Assembly: GCA_905116865.2 (NCBI GenBank)
Contig: CAJHNH020008459.1
Coordinates: 169,501-233,500, forward strand
Length of the DNA: 64,000 nt
Direction: 5' to 3'
Origin: Candidula unifasciata
Taxonomy: Eukaryota > Mollusca > Gastropoda > Stylommatophora > Geomitridae
Shown here: positions 43,258 to 53,479 of the stretch, piece after piece
How positions within the stretch are numbered: position 1 is the first letter of the stretch
How the letters are laid out: each line of letters opens with the position of its first letter
Translations under genes and position numbers: made by a program
Notes under the pieces: model-generated
Told to the model about the DNA's origin: nothing
Databases searched by the model: none
The model's input: only the letters and a program-made list of their open reading frames with translations

Positions 43258-45459
43258 AGAGACTGGAATATCTATTGAGATACTGCCCCTAGTTTTCACA
43301 GTACCTTTTCCTTTCCATAATTTAGGATTTTCATTCTTCTGTGTGACTCTCCATGTTTGATTGTTGTGGTTTATTATGTTTCTTTTCATTGCATTCCTTG
43401 ATAAAGACTTTGGTAAAAACAATTAGCTTTTTTTTTTATTATACATGCCTTTTCTTTTCTCTTCTTTGAGCTCACTAGTAATAATTTAGGTTGCGTTAGT
43501 TCCAGGACTTTTCCTTTTCCAGAAGAAGAGGTTCCGGTACTCGGTATTCACCACTTAGTGTTTTACAAAAGGTGCTGGTACTCACACTTAGTGTTTTGCA
43601 AAAGGTGCTGGTACTCACCACAAAGTGTTTTACAAAAGGTGCTGGTACTCACCACTCAGTGTTTTACAAAAGGTGCTGGTACTCACCACAAAGTGTTTTA
43701 CAAAAGGTGCTGGTACTCACCACTTAGTGTTTTACAAAAGGTGCTGGTACTCACCACTTAGTGTTTTACAAAAGGTGCTGGTACCCACCACAAAGTGTTT
43801 TGTAAAAGGTGCTGGTACTCACCACTAAGTGTTTTACAAAAGGTGCTGGTACTCACCACTCAGTGTTTTACAAAAGGTGCTGGTACTCACCACTCAGTGT
43901 TTTACAAAAGGTGCTGGTACTCACCACTCAGTGTTTTACAAAAGGTGCTGGTACTCACCACTCAGTGTTTTACAAAAGGTGCTGGTACTCACCACTCAGT
44001 GTTTTACAAAAGGTGCTGGTACCCACCACAAAGTGTTTTACAAAAGTTGCTGGTACTCACCACAAAGTGTTTTACAAAAGGTGCTGGTACCCACCACAAA
44101 GTGTTTTACAAAAGGTGCTGGTACTCACCATGAAGTGTTTTACAAAAGGTGCTGGTACTCACCGCAATTGTCTAGAAAAGGTGCTGGTACTCGGTATTGA
44201 CCACAAAGTGTTTTACAAAAGTGCTGGTACTCACCACAAGTGTCTAGAAAAGGTGCCGGTACTTGGTATTCACCACAAGTGTCTAGAAAAGGTGCCGGTA
44301 TTCATCATAAAATGTTTTACAAAAAGTGCTGGTACTCACCACAAGTGTCTAGAAAAGATGCTAGTATTTACCATGAAGTGTATATTACAGTGTTTTTGAA
44401 ATATGTGGTGCCTATAAATAAGGGGTAGGTACTGCATGCTGCCTGAAAAAAGCCCTGGTTAATTCTTTTGTTTTTTTTTTTAAGCTCGACTGCAGTTGCC
44501 CCTGTTTTTGACAAAGAAAATACATTTCCATATATTTTGTGTATTCTATATATCTTCTTCTTTGTGTTTACTGGCTATAAACTCTGGCAGAAATTTCTGG
44601 TTGTTTGCCCACCTCTGGACTTAAGTCTTGTTTCAGAAGCTGAGTGTTGGCATGCACATCTGTTTTAAAGATCTGACTTTGTGCGCAGATTGTTGGTTCC
44701 TTGCCTCTCAGGCAGATGCATTCCGACTTCAAAGCAAACCCCTAAATAGTCGCCTCTTATGACAATTTTGTTAGGGAGGTAGTGGGTCTATTCTTGTTTT
44801 CCTCACAATGGAGGGGACTGGGTGGTCTCAAGGCATGGTGTCTACCTTGAGTGCTAGAGGTTTCGAGTTCAATCCCCGTTAAGGGCTGGGATTTTTTCAC
44901 GTGGACTTGGACTTCTAGTAATCCCCCCTGGTCTCTGGGTAGTGAGATTGGATGCCTGTGTGCATTGTTGCGCACGTAAAAAATCCCTTGGCAGTTGGAA
45001 ATAAAAAAGAGTAGCCTAATGATGCTGCCCGGGCATAATTTGGAGTTTAAAATTTTCCCTACAGAGCCTATGCACTGTGCTGAGCTTCATCTGGATTCAG
45101 ACTTAAGTTGGAGGAAGAACAGAGCACTTATGGGTTACTACCCGTGTTCCATGATGTTGATCCGGTGTTCGGACCACAAACCTTCCCCACAGTGGTGCTC
45201 TGGAACCCACATGGGGAAGTTCTGTATTTGATGTGACTGTATTTTTTCAAAAACCTTATATAATATTTTGTTTGTTGTTCTCAGAATTTGTATATATATA
45301 TATGACTATTTTTAATATTTTCTTTTTCAGATGAACTTTCCACAAAATGTGCTTTCACCCAAAGGCCATGCCAAGCTTAAGAAAGATAAACAAATTCTTG
45401 ATCAGGCTACACCTATTTATCTGAAATCATATGAAGATGAAACACATGGAGTCAGATAG
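38467..45459 (+). CDS. LYRM1: LYRM1, LYR-motif protein 1 (whole gene, 4 coding exons)
   Basis: A small helical LYR/complex1_LYR family protein; family members bind acyl-ACP and act in mitochondrial Fe-S or complex assembly, while LYRM1's own role is poorly known. Exons are 38467-38643 (coding part; the exon itself begins at 38452), 39952-40012, 41778-41809 and 45331-45459. All sites are GT-AG, phases agree, and the product is 132 residues (human about 122). It reads MSGIYRYQVLSLYKQILRLA, KSWTASSGQLRDTEQERTYI, then AEAQVLFRKN, matching human VLGLYRSIFRLARKW and LFRKN. It ends QILDQATPIYLKSYEDE, like human KLSKPVYLRSHDE. The LYR tripeptide is LYK here. Two in-frame ATGs are possible (38467, 38485); the second gives MSGIYRYQ, closer to the human length. 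Confidence 0.92.
38800..39015 (+). repeat. SINE family F copy in LYRM1 intron 1
   Basis: 'tcgtcctttttaggacggaa' start, 'caattgtctgaacgcggttt', end 'gtgatgtcctggtggggtag'. Near full length. Confidence 0.75.
39165..39515 (-). repeat. SINE family B copy in LYRM1 intron 1
   Basis: Body 'catcatggcacaagggtggt', 'gaagtccacctgaaacaatc', box-B-like 'accggggcctgaacctggga', head 'gccatgcctcgagacttg'. Confidence 0.78.
39690..39945 (+). repeat. SINE family C copy in LYRM1 intron 1
   Basis: 'gcaggtcgacccagcctaaa', 'atgggtaccaggatgcatgt', 'gccgattggtctgtaaaaat', tail 'gggtctttactttacttt'. It ends at the polypyrimidine tract of LYRM1 exon 2, so the SINE tail seems to supply part of that tract. Confidence 0.72.
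39952..40012 (+). CDS. LYRM1: LYRM1 exon 2
   Basis: 61 bases, phase 0 to 1: ETNEERIKEYIREAETRIGL plus one base of Ala. Acceptor TTTCTGTATAG, donor GTAAGT. Corresponds to human DTDLIKQCIDECTARIEIGL. Confidence 0.9.
40496..41345 (+). pseudogene. I-type LINE, RNase H domain to 3' end
   Basis: The plus-strand reading has IYTDGSMVRGKKSA (RNase H first Asp), EVEAVTTALRWLQNKMHI, VIVTDSESMLRKVKTGMLR and RHLGVTRGSGR. It ends in the tail 'gagtgctgtgatgtcaattc'. Stops and a frameshift inactivate it. This tail is shared by the short insertions at 3857, 46975 and 59038. Confidence 0.75.
41345..41600 (-). repeat. LINE C-terminal fragment
   Basis: Minus-strand relative of 6832-7350 ('gattgttcctaatgccatca' versus 'ggctgttcttagtgccatca'). 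Confidence 0.5.
41778..41809 (+). CDS. LYRM1: LYRM1 micro-exon 3
   Basis: Only 32 bases: completes Ala, then KHYGNPYPRM, between TTCACAG and GTAATA. Human has LHYKIPYPRP at this point, so the micro-exon is well supported by homology and phase. Confidence 0.85.
42100..42420 (-). repeat. Probable LINE fragment
   Basis: The minus strand resembles degraded LINE C-terminal text ('ccaccatgatgaataaaatg gcctaaatacctc'). Weak assignment. 42420-42900 has only 'RSREKKTMEPT'-like open frames that I cannot assign. Confidence 0.35.
42905..43165 (+). repeat. SINE family A copy
   Basis: From 'gcgggagatagacccactga' to 'tttacagatggtgaatgcta' on the plus strand, in LYRM1 intron 3. Confidence 0.75.
43218..43257. 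repeat. Poly-C tract
   Basis: About 40 uninterrupted C. Length is probably unreliable. Flanking short Pro/Gly open frames are artefacts. Confidence 0.95.
43545..44370. repeat. 34-bp minisatellite, about 24 copies, in LYRM1 intron 3
   Basis: Unit 'gtgttttacaaaaggtgctg' plus 'gtactcaccactta', period 34. The later copies diverge ('gtgtctagaaaaggtg'). On the minus strand each copy holds GGTGAGTA, a perfect 5' splice-site consensus. The long open frame across it (period 102 = 34 codons) is not a protein gene. Confidence 0.93.
44580..44815 (-). repeat. SINE family A, left part
   Basis: Minus-strand SINE A: 'ggcatgcacatctgttttaa', 'tcaggcagatgcattccgac', 'gaggtagtgggtctattctt'. Its head resumes at 45180 ('ccacagtggtgctctggaac'), so a SINE B has been inserted in it. 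Confidence 0.75.
44817..45165 (+). repeat. SINE family B nested in SINE A
   Basis: Head 'ggtctcaaggcatggtgtct', box-B-like 'gagttcaatccccgttaagg', body 'cctggtctctgggtagtgag', tail 'acttatgggttactacccgt'. The best head sequence for family B. Confidence 0.8.
45331..45459 (+). CDS. LYRM1: LYRM1 exon 4 (last coding)
   Basis: After TCTTTTTCAG: MNFPQNVLSPKGHAKLKKDK, QILDQATPIYLKSYEDETHG, VR and TAG. The KL.K...PIYLKS.DE block matches the human C-terminus. No AATAAA was seen in the next 150 bases. Confidence 0.9.
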   Translation: MNFPQNVLSPKGHAKLKKDKQILDQATPIYLKSYEDETHGVR

Positions 45460-45629
45460 CATTTTCCCAACTTTCTGACTGCCATATAACATTGTGTGTA
45501 AATCTAACAGATCATTGGGCAAATGTGACTAAATGCATATATCGATCCTACCATCTTTACAGTACAAAGTATTAAGTTATTCAAATTTGGACCACAAAGT
45601 GTTCACAATCATATAGAATCTCAGATGAC

Positions 45630-45780
45630 AGAGAGGTAAAAATTGTATACACAGGGGAGTTGAATGGTCATAGACCACGAGGCAGACCAAGAAGACAATA
45701 GAGAGATAATGTCCAGACAGACCTGCAAACACTTCCTGTCACCAACTGAAAAGACAAGGCCAACCAGAGAGATCAGTGAT
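45630..45780 (+). repeat. LINE 3' end
   Basis: Reads GHRPRGRPRRQ-like text ('catagaccacgaggcagacc') downstream of LYRM1, typical of LINE ORF2 C-termini. Broken. Confidence 0.4.
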
Positions 45781-45979
45781 TCCCATCTTTTTCAGGTTCC
45801 CTTCTCCACCTGAGTTTATGTTATAGAGACAGTGTACTGTTTGTACGCGCATGACGGAGAGGTGACCAACAGATCAGAATGGTGGAATCATGACTGTCTG
45901 TCTATGTACTGGAATGACTGATGGAAACCACATTTCAACCCGATACAGTTGTGACAGCGATAAAGCATGGCTGAATTAA

Positions 45980-46120
45980 ACACTTCAGTTGCGGGCCCAC
46001 GACTTCTGCATGATCCCGAATGAGCGGTTGGACTATGACACAATCACGGGAGAAGATTGGAAGAAGCGAGTCGGCGTTGGAAATCAGATGAGAGGCAAAG
46101 GACAGCTGATAGTAGAGTGA
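45980..46120 (+). other. Unassigned 46-codon open frame
   Basis: Reads TLQLRAHDFCMIPNERLDYD, then TITGEDWKKRVGVGNQMRGK. It has coding-like composition, in a locally GC-richer patch after 'acacttcag', a possible acceptor. I do not recognise it. It could be an exon, a LINE piece or chance. Confidence 0.2.
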
Positions 46121-46129
46121 CTGTTCAGA

Positions 46130-48750
46130 ATCTCAGCATGTTGTAGTGATATTTTCTAGTGACCAATAGTTCGTGGTAATGTGTTTCGCTGGGGTCTTGT
46201 AGTCATTCTGTGGTTTTTAGCGTTTGACGGTGAAAGCGTTTTAAATAACATGTCACATAAGTAGTGTTACGGTATTCTGGTAGTCAAGGTTGTTTTGGAC
46301 TGGCTGTTATGATATTGCCTATCCGCTGCACACTGTTCCCTTTAATTTGCAGCCACTGCGCAATCCTGGTGGAGTCCAGTGACATCAGAAAAGAGCGTAT
46401 CAGGAGCAGTGTGGGTTCGGACCTCAGTATTATCCATGGGGACGGGAAGGCGGGCATGGTGAATTGTAAAGCCAGCACGGCCTGCGTTTTGGGTAAGGGT
46501 ACCCACATTGTCTGAAGTCAACAGTCTTTTGTTAGTCTGTGCTTTGCATTAAAGATTGTGGTATGTGCTCTGTGGGTGTTGGGCTTAGTGTGTTTTTAGA
46601 TAGATTATCTGTCACAGGCTTGTACAGCGAGCCACGTACCATCAGGGTAGATCAGAGGTCTGTGTCAACCTTGTATGTATGTATACATAATTTTACCATA
46701 TCATTGTTAATATTGTTATGTGGAAGCCTACCATGCATTTTGATGCCTCATATTTTCTTCAAATTATCAGTGATGTATGCAGCACTTACAGTGACAACGG
46801 GTACAAAGAACATGACTCTGTATCCCTGTCTAGACTGATGGACATGGGGGTGTAGTCTGAAGCTGCAAGACATGAACATTTCACTAAGGGGACAAGATGT
46901 TTCGTTAACCAACACAGAGCAGGCGGCATCAGTAATTTTACACTTGTGGAGCTTTTGAGGAGGAGATCAGAGCTCCTATGGATCTGTCCAGAGTGCTGTG
47001 ATGATAATCCTTACTAATCACTGTATTTTCTTCAAAAAACATTTCACATTACTTACACAAAATTTCAATCCTATTTGAACAAAAAGATTTCTATAGGCTG
47101 CATGCAAATTTTTTTTACGGTCTTATCTTGATGACTGGGGCTTAGGGATCGCAAATTTGTAATTCCAAAATCGCAGGTTTTATTCAGCTGCAAGCGATTT
47201 GGCAGCAAACTGCTTTGTGTTGAGTTTGACAATGAAATGCTGGCCATTCAAAAAGCAGTGGCAAACTGCTGAACTTGAAATTGCTTACTGAAACCACAGA
47301 CCGCCAATAAATGCTGTAGCTGGTTTCTTAACATCCTGTAAAAGGATAATACATTAAAAAAAAAAAGTTGCATGTCTTTTAGAATGATGAATTAAGAATC
47401 AACATCATAGCACTCAGAACACTCCAATAAACAAGTGAGTTAATAAAGAGTAAAAAGACACCAAGCACATAAGAAGACTAAGAATTGAATGAGATGCGAA
47501 GAATTTTTTTTTTTTAAACATCATATATTTGAGCTGTCAAACACACATCTGAATACACAAATTTGCATATGCAGGTCATCGTTGGAGCTTCCGAAATCAT
47601 GCTTTGCCACCAGCCCACCTTTCGCGTGGTGGTCCCCTTCCTCTGTGTACGTTATATTTCTTCACCGTGGCTTTGCAGAGAAAATCGAGCTGTACAGGAT
47701 ATAGCTGTTGAAGATAGAACATGATTATAATTTCCAGAAAAATATAATTAGACAAGCATAGCATGGAATAACTATGGACATTTATCTCCCAATTAATAAC
47801 CCTGAAAGAGGCATCACTGACATAATACATATACTTAATCATGATGCCTCCCTCCCCCAGTGCACTGTGCCACACCTACACAATTGCTGAAATAAATTCA
47901 AACAGTCAAAGACTCCTTTCAATGCCTTCAGGTGTATTGGGCATATAGTAAAAGTTAATGTGGCAGGGTGCCAAAAAAGATCTGTTAATTTGGTCGGACT
48001 ACACTCACGGACTAAATATCTGGCTAGTGGAGGGATCAGAAGTTGATAAAAGGTCTTGTGCAGGGCTGTGCACACACTTTCTCTCTCTCTCTCTGTGTTC
48101 TTGGCTGGCCCTGGTTAGTTGCCCAGTGGTTGCTGATGCTGACCGCATGTAGTCTTATCACGGCACAGGGGCGATTGACTCAGCCGAGATAGAGGGTTCA
48201 GCTCGTTGATTTTAGCGGTGGTATATTCTATGGTTAGTTTCGGTTTTAGATATAAATATTATCCAGTAGTAGAGCTGTGTAGATTATCAGTGTGTATTTT
48301 TGCTCTTTTTGTTTTTAATTCAAGTCGCTAGAGGCAAAATTTCACTTTTGTTAGCTGGGGTGCTTAACGTGTGGCCTGTGTAGACATGATGCTGGTTGTT
48401 AATGAATTGTTATTTGTGAACCACATGAGTTTTTTGTTCAGGAAAATAAACAGATGTTGAATGTGATGGTTATATTTATTTGCTTGATTCAAGATAGAAC
48501 TTGTAATTCGTTCACATGGTCTGACTAGGTCTTGCCGATGTAGTAATACGTAGCTATAGTCGGTTGTTGTAGTACAATTATTCATATATCCTTTGCCAGG
48601 GCTTTGATGATCATATTTCATGGCCCCTGCACAGAAGAACCATTGTCTTTTGCTGTTTAGCAGGGAATTACTTATTGTTCTTACCACATTTTCTTTTTTC
48701 CTCATCTCCCTTCTTCTGTTTTTCTTTTTTTCCTTCGCCCCGCTAGCACA
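46130..48750. other. Mostly unassigned stretch
   Basis: 46264-46515 has open frames on both strands without recognisable domains. 46975-47015 and 47385-47430 are short tails of the RNase H LINE. 47910-47950 is a SINE C fragment ('aatgccttcaggtgtattgg'). The 5' exon of PGS1 may lie somewhere here but was not identified. Confidence 0.3.
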
Positions 48751-48754
48751 TTAA

Positions 48755-49310
48755 GAAAATTAAGGACCCCTTTCCAGGCATATTTGGTATACAGTGCCAG
48801 ACTTACATTTTATAGACTAAGTGGCCCCTCGGTGACCAAATCATTGATGGGATGAACATCACGGCAGCCGCAGGACTTTCTTTACCTAGCACCAATTTGA
48901 GACTGAGTCGACCTGGAAGTCAACGTAATTTTTGGAGAGAAAAAAAGTTTTGATTTGAACCCAGGACCTTCAGATCCGCAGGTCTGCATCTAGCCGCTAT
49001 ACCTCAGCTGCTTACATAAAAAAATAAATAGACGTGATGAAATTATAAAATTGATTGGCATAGTGAAGACAGCAACTGAAATGGTTTGCCAACTTGGATA
49101 TAATGCTTTCTGATGCTGTATCATACAAGGCATATACAAGGACGTAGATCAATAGGCAGACCTCGAACAAGGTGGGAGGATACTCGTAACATCAGAGACA
49201 CTCTACAGGACCACGATGGCGAAGCAGCCAGAAGAGTACCAATCAGGACCTTATATCTCCCTCGGCACCTGAAGCGGTAAAAGAGGATGTAAAGAAGCAG
49301 AAGAAGAAGA
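48755..49310. repeat. SINE C (minus) and LINE 3' end (plus)
   Basis: 48755-49010: SINE C, 'aggacccctttccaggcata', 'tgagactgagtcgacctgga', 'ttgaacccaggaccttcaga'. 49020-49310: LINE tip 'caggaccacgatggcgaagc', ending in an (AGA)n run. Confidence 0.6.
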
Positions 49311-49789
49311 CTGGCATTTAAGGACATGAATAGTGGATTTCAATGTCCTTATGTTAAAATGGCGCTGATATGAGTTCATAGTTATGTATCTCCTTACAAT
49401 GTTTTCACAATTCCCCTCTTCCAGCAGGTTATTCCAGAAGGGTATTCAGTGTAGACGTTACAGGTGCCCTGAATATAACTTCTTGAGGTTCTGAATTGAG
49501 TGTCTTGGATCTTTTCTGTGGAGCTCAGATGCTGCTCATGTGGTATTAAGATCTTCAGCCGGGTGTGGAAAAGCAAAAAAAAAGTGAAAAATACCAGGCA
49601 TGTGAAATGGTTTTTAAAAAAACATACGATCAGCATCACAATTTCCTTGGAGAAATTAATTTAAGTGGCATATGGAGACACGTGGTATAGAATAGATTAA
49701 TTACAGCAAATTTTTAAGAAAAAGGTATAAAATGGAAAAGGTAAATCAGATATAATCAGCCAACAAAAGTAGGGAGTTAGGTAGGTGTG

Positions 49790-50000
49790 TAAGTTGTACC
49801 CCACCAGGACAGTACACAAGCGATAAACACCAGGTGACACAAAGTGCCACCATATGGTTGAGGATCACCCGTGGAGAGGTTCCAGAAACCCTGTTAGGCC
49901 ATATTTAATGCCCAGCTATATTTAGGGCCCCCAGAAAAGCCAGGATGGGGCTTCAAAATAACTAAAAATTGCATCCCACAAGGGGATGACGGTTAGTGAG
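49790..50000 (-). repeat. SINE family F copy
   Basis: 'gtaccccaccaggacagtac', 'aagtgccaccatatggttga', 'agaaaagccaggatggggct'. Confidence 0.72.
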
Positions 50001-50059
50001 GTGGTGGGGAAGGCTCTTTTCACGGAAGAGGTATGAAGCAGTACGAGCTAGTCGAAATG

Positions 50060-50335
50060 AATTTTGAATGTTGAATTAAGAATCGACATCACAGCACTCG
50101 GGACACTCCCTTTAGTGCTCCGTCCCCATCTTCAGAAGCAAGCAAAGAGTTCCAATTCCGATGGTACCAGTAACCGTCTGATTGTATATCCGTCTCATCC
50201 TTTCCCTGAGTGTCGAGCGTCAGCCAGATCCCCTGGTAACGCCTCACAGAGCCATTCTCCTCAGACCGTAATTATCTATCTGCTCCTCCGCACTGTTTAC
50301 TCCTTCCTAAATGGCCCTCACAATGTCTAGCTTGT
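50060..50335 (-). repeat. RNase H LINE 3' tail
   Basis: 'gaatcgacatcacagcactc', 'tgctccgtccccatcttcag'. Same tail as 20760 and 55080. Confidence 0.65.
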
Positions 50336-50654
50336 CATACATAAATTCTCTACCAGGTGGTGCAGAGCCGGCCAGTCTAACTGCCTGCTCATTTCCCAAC
50401 ACACGGCATGACCCGGAGAAAATATCCAAAGGATGCTAACCACCCGGGGAAATGAGTTTTGGCAGATTACTTACCCGTTTCCACCTGTGTAAGTCTCTAG
50501 AATCTGCACATAGAATGTTAAAAAAAAAATATCTCATGAAAACGGGTGATTACATACTGTATTCCCAGCCGGGTCCAGACTTCAGGTTACTAGGCAACAG
50601 TGTGCTGCCGTTGAATAATTGATTTTTGTGTCAAGCGGGGTTTACGAAATGTGT

Positions 50655-50990
50655 ACCTGTTTGGTTCTCATTCACCGTCATGTAGCAGGCCTTTCGCAGA
50701 ACGTCGCTCTCATCACAGTCTGCCTGACAGAAACTCGTTCCCTGGCCAGCGCTCTCGTCTTGTGCACTTTCATATTCAAGGGGCCATATCCTGCTAAAAT
50801 GACCTTGGCTCCCTGGTCGGCCCAGCCTTGAGTGGGTACCGGGTGCAGTCACCCATCACCCATCTTGTGCCGTTGGTCTATAAAAATATAGGTCTATCCC
50901 TATATGCCCTATAGCCTAAAGGCGTGGGAAAGGGTCCTTTACTTTTTATATCCTGCGCCCATCTTCGTATTGATCGGCCCCTGCTCTTCC
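50655..50990 (-). repeat. LINE tip split by a SINE C with 9-bp duplication
   Basis: The LINE text (complement of 20355-20490) is interrupted at 50795-50947 by a plus-strand SINE C ('cagccttgagtgggtaccgg'). The flanks are perfect ATATCCTGC repeats at 50786-50794 and 50948-50956. Confidence 0.75.
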
Positions 50991-51109
50991 TTCCTGGTAC
51001 CATGCCATTTGTTATTTTTGTTTTAAAATTCGCAGTGGCGTGGTCATATCAGTATATTCAGCTTTTGAGACATGATGCTATTTATTAGCTAATCTTCCTT
51101 GATGTTCAG

Positions 51110-51545
51110 ACTTTTTAGTTAGTTAGTCTTTCCTCTTTATACCAACCCTCTGCTACCAATGCCAAACCTGGTCCCTAACAAGAGCACAGGAGAAAAAGAT
51201 CACGACGTGCGAAATGAGATGCTAACGTAAGGCTGCCAATGTCACAAGGAGAGACAGAGTTCGAAACGAGAACATTAGATCAATTGTAGGAACCACACCA
51301 TGCCTGCAATACATAAAGAAGCAACAAATAGAGTGGTTTGGCCACTTGATGCGAATGCAAACCGACCAACTGCCTCTACGAGCATACAACGAACAACACT
51401 ACTGCCCTAGAGCAAGAGGCAGACCGAGAGTACGATGGATAGACAATATATCAGAGATCCTGAGGCAACACGGACTAACAACAACACATGCAACACACCT
51501 GGCCCAGGATAGAAAACTGCGACTCCCCACTACGCTGTGAGGCAA
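51110..51545 (+). pseudogene. LINE ORF2 C-terminal fragment
   Basis: KQQIEWFGHLMRMQTDQLPL, then ARGRPRVRWIDNISEILRQH and HLAQDRKLRLPTTL stop. Typical LINE end. Confidence 0.7.
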
Positions 51546-52350
51546 TTGTGGACAAGACAAGACAAGTCTTTCCTCTTGTGTCGAGTGCGGCACATATGGC
51601 AGAGGTCATGACTCTCCATGCATGGCGGTTCGTTGCAATCTGTTGTAGGTCTTGGATGTTTGAGTGGCCCATGAGTGAGCCTTCCCTGATGATAGTTCTA
51701 CGTAGGGTTTCCCTTGGTCTTCCACGAGATCTTTCCCCCTGTGGTGTCCAAATGAGGGCTTGGTAAGGAAGTCTTGATTTATCCATCCTAAGGGCGTGGC
51801 CGACATAGTTCCAGCGGCGTTTTCGTATAAAATTAGACACATACTCTTGCCTGGATTCTTTTCCAGAATTTTTAAGATGTCAATATTTCTTATCTTCTTT
51901 GTCTGTGGTGTCAATGACCAAGACATTTCAGCTTTCGAGACAAGATGCTGTTTATTAGCCAATCTTACTTAATGTTCAGATCTGTCAAAATGTCAGTATT
52001 TCTTCTCTTCTTTGTCCGTAGTATTTCGAGAATCTTTATATAGCATTTCAGCTCAAAAGCCCCTATTTTCTTTCTTAAGGACTGTGAGATAGTCCACGAC
52101 TCACATCCGTATGTTGCTACAGGGGAGATGCAGCTCTCAAAATTTTTACTTTAATTTCCTTGCTGGTGCTTAACCGTAGACTTTTAGTGCTTTTTAATCT
52201 TTGTATTGCTATGGCCATCCTCCTTTTAATTTCAGTCGAGCAATCTCCATTGCTATTAATTACGGGTCCTAGATATCCAAAGTTTTCACTTACTTTACCA
52301 TTTATTGTTATTTTTTAACGACTGCAAGTTTTGTTTGTAGAGCTTATTTC
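51545..52350 (-). pseudogene. LINE ORF2 fragment (opposite strand)
   Basis: RRWNYVGHALRMDKSRLPYQ, then ALIWTPQGERSRGRPRETLR. It is a better copy of 17598-17825. It abuts the plus-strand LINE end, giving a tail-to-tail arrangement. Confidence 0.7.
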
Positions 52351-52549
52351 TGTTTTCTCTAAATTAAAGAATAGGTTTAGAGCCTCACTGCCCCCTCCCC
52401 CTCTCCACACCCCCCTCCATCATACACGATTAAATGTTCTATTCCCGTTGCATTGTTTGAAATGAGGACTGACATCTGCACAGCACAGTTCCGGAACAGG
52501 GTTGTCACTAATTTTGAGCGGTTCAAAACTGAACAAAAGTCAGGTCATT

Positions 52550-53050
52550 TTCCACTATGTTTTCTGCATAGGATGGGTTCAGTGTGAGAAAATACACCCC
52601 TGCCTCACCTTATTTTGCACCTCGAAATAATTCGATGTTTCACATCTGCTCTCATGGCTGCTGGCTGTTTATTATATAAACTTTCAATTAAATGCACCAA
52701 ATGAGCTGGAAACCCATTATTTCTCATAACACTCCACAATTTCTGACGTTGGACACAATCAAAGGCCTTTGCTATAATCAACGGAACACGCATGACGACC
52801 TACGTTGTATTGTCTAAACTTTTCAAAGATTATAATCATATTAAAGACATTATCCCTAGTTCATCAACCCTGTCTGAAATCCACTTGTGCATCAGGTAGC
52901 TCATATTGTAGTTTCCTTTCAATCCTCTTCATGATTCTCGCCCATGTGATGTTAATTTTACAGATTACAATCCCGATTCCTGGAAGGGAACAATTACATA
53001 CCAAACGGATGGATGAGAAGGATGAAATAAGATGAGCTGCACACCGTGAC
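52550..53050 (-). pseudogene. LINE reverse-transcriptase fragment
   Basis: KAFDCVQRQKLWSVMRNNGF then PAHLVHLIESLYNKQPAAMR, the RT block seen intact at 28960-29110, followed by frameshifted text. Confidence 0.65.
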
Positions 53051-53137
53051 AAAGAATAGAACGACCAAGCATGGGTTGGGTTGAAGCCTATGTCGAACTC
53101 GGGAATAAAGAGATGTAGGGGGAGTGATGGAGAGACC

Positions 53138-53186
<49 letters not shown>
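53138..53186. repeat. (GA)n microsatellite
   Basis: Pure AG repeat. Confidence 0.95.
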
Positions 53187-53195
<9 letters not shown>

Positions 53196-53238
53196 TGCAG
53201 AAACATCTACAGGAGGCTATGCAGCGAACCTCCTAGGC

Positions 53239-53468
53239 CAGATGTTCTCAACCTGTGGTTCGCGACCTTTTTCTGGGTCAAACGACAATTCCATAAGGGT
53301 CGCCTAAGACTATAGGAAAACACCAATAATAAATAGAGAAGGCCGTGGAAAACACATATTGATTGAAGTTATGAAGTAGCAACGAAAAAGATTGTATGGT
53401 TGGGGGGTCGCCACTAGACCAAGAACTGTATTAAAGGGTCGCGGCATTAGGACGGTTGAGAACCACTG
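53239..53468 (-). mobile_element. SPIN-type hAT MITE with 8-bp target duplication
   Basis: On the minus strand it starts CAGTGGTTCTCAACCGTCCT, then AATGCCGCGACCCTTTAATA, contains CAACGAAAA... 'ttatgaagtagcaacgaaaa' (plus) and 'gggtcgcctaagactatagg'. It ends 'cctgtggttcgcgacc' (plus-strand left end). These blocks match, in order, the SPIN consensus as I remember it. Flanks are tcctaggc (53231-53238) and tcctacgc (53469-53476): an 8-bp duplication with one change and a central TA. Confidence 0.88.
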
Positions 53469-53479
53469 TCCTACGCGGA

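Noticed and set aside
43545..44370. CRISPR-like regular repeats
   Set aside because: The units are contiguous with no unique spacers, and the genome is animal.
43809..44399. Open frame of 196 codons of CFTKGAGTHH repeats
   Set aside because: It is the translation of the 34-bp minisatellite; all three frames give equivalent long reads, and it lies in an intron.
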